Positions 22,443 through 22,672 of a stretch of DNA of 22,672 nt are shown here, one piece after another; positions within the stretch are counted from its first letter, which is position 1; each line of letters starts with the position of its first letter. The position numbers were made by a program, and so were the translations under genes. The notes beneath the pieces are model-generated. The model had not been told where the DNA came from. It worked only from the letters and a program-made list of their open reading frames with translations, and ran no database searches. Location: positions 1 to 22,672 of IMG/VR virus record IMGVR_UViG_3300027848_000107. One strand, 5' to 3'. The DNA comes from a virus.

Positions 22443-22672
22443 TCACTTTTGTTGGTTGTTTGCCCACGCGGCCAAAATGTCCGTCGTGTCGTGCATGTTG
22501 AGTTCGTTTGCGATCAGGTCGAGTCCACCCGCCGCGTTGATCTCTCCGAGGTTCTTCTCCTGCAAAGGCGTGGGGGTGTTCTTGCCAGCCTTGCACTCGA
22601 TCCCGAAGAACAGACCTGCGTAGCACCCGACAATATCGGGAACCCCACTCTTCCCGTATCCACCTGTGGCGG
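22443..22672 (-). CDS. VRR-NUC-type PD-(D/E)XK nuclease (5' end beyond the window)
   Basis: The frame is open to the right edge, so only the last 75 residues are visible; the stop TGA is at 22445-22443. The visible part begins ATGGYGKSGVPDIVGCYAGL and continues with FFGIECKAGKNTPTPLQEK, then INAAGGLDLIANE. This is the core of VRR-NUC domains: GxPDI with the metal-binding Asp, IECK with catalytic Glu and Lys, a Gln after T-x-L, and the following GG strand. VRR-NUC proteins of this size are Holliday-junction or flap nucleases that usually work with SNF2 helicases in phages, and an SNF2 helicase is encoded downstream. A longer ORF reported in another frame here (22432-22626) is a shadow. Confidence 0.85.
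   Translation of the reverse strand, partial: ATGGYGKSGVPDIVGCYAGLFFGIECKAGKNTPTPLQEKNLGEINAAGGLDLIANELNMHDTTDILAAWANNQQK

Noticed and set aside
22432-22626. 64-aa minus-strand ORF at the right edge
   Set aside because: It lies in a different frame from the clear VRR-NUC reading (GVPDIV, IECKAG) that runs off the edge; its composition is Arg/His-rich noise.

Overview
The window looks like part of a tailed double-stranded DNA phage (Caudoviricetes), most likely a marine one. The reasons are: dense genes with stop/start overlaps, no host-like genes, a family A DNA polymerase of the leucine-762 type common in marine virioplankton, and Ala/Gly/Gln-rich virion proteins of a kind I associate with uncultured marine phage contigs. 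The host cannot be read from the sequence. Terminase, portal, major capsid protein, integrase and lysis genes are not in the window, so neither morphology nor lifestyle is decided here.

Left arm (1-11748, rightward). Five large, tightly packed virion-type genes: a repeat-rich coiled-coil protein with one EF-hand/dockerin-like loop (open at the left edge), a small protein with a conserved C-terminal domain, a YMNPY-type structural protein, a low-complexity protein carrying an exact 120-bp internal duplication, and a 2189-residue protein. The last has membrane-active Ala/Gly segments, an HEMTH metallopeptidase motif and a PLxRFG-like motif, and resembles the large polyvalent or internal virion proteins thought to be ejected with phage DNA. 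A 72-residue ORF with a strong Shine-Dalgarno lies in the +1 frame inside this giant gene (7163-7381). It is my best candidate for something undescribed.

Junction (11749-11830). The two arms converge. A Rho-independent terminator for leftward transcription abuts the stop codon of the giant gene. Beside it are a second inverted repeat and a plus-strand sequence that copies the phage's own ribosome binding site but is followed by ATA instead of ATG.

Right arm (11831-22672, leftward, transcribed from right to left). This is a replication and nucleotide-metabolism operon: VRR-NUC nuclease (cut by the right edge), a putative OB/winged-helix protein, a small coiled-coil protein, an HTH-DUF5664 (dATP/dGTP diphosphohydrolase-like) fusion, an HTH protein, family A DNA polymerase with 3'-5' exonuclease, a Cas4/RecB-like PD-(D/E)XK nuclease with four candidate Fe-S cysteines, two small proteins (one HNH-like), an SNF2-type helicase, a conserved unknown, an excisionase-type HTH protein, an ssDNA-binding protein with an acidic tail, a primase-helicase, and a small terminal gene. 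Polymerase, primase-helicase, SSB, SNF2 helicase and two nucleases together would make a largely self-sufficient replication and recombination module. A UUCG-capped RNA hairpin between SSB and primase, and a promoter-like sequence before the 133-residue gene, suggest that expression is adjusted within the operon.

No tRNA, CRISPR array, insertion sequence or attachment site was recognised. Apart from the junction, no gap between genes exceeds about 60 bases.
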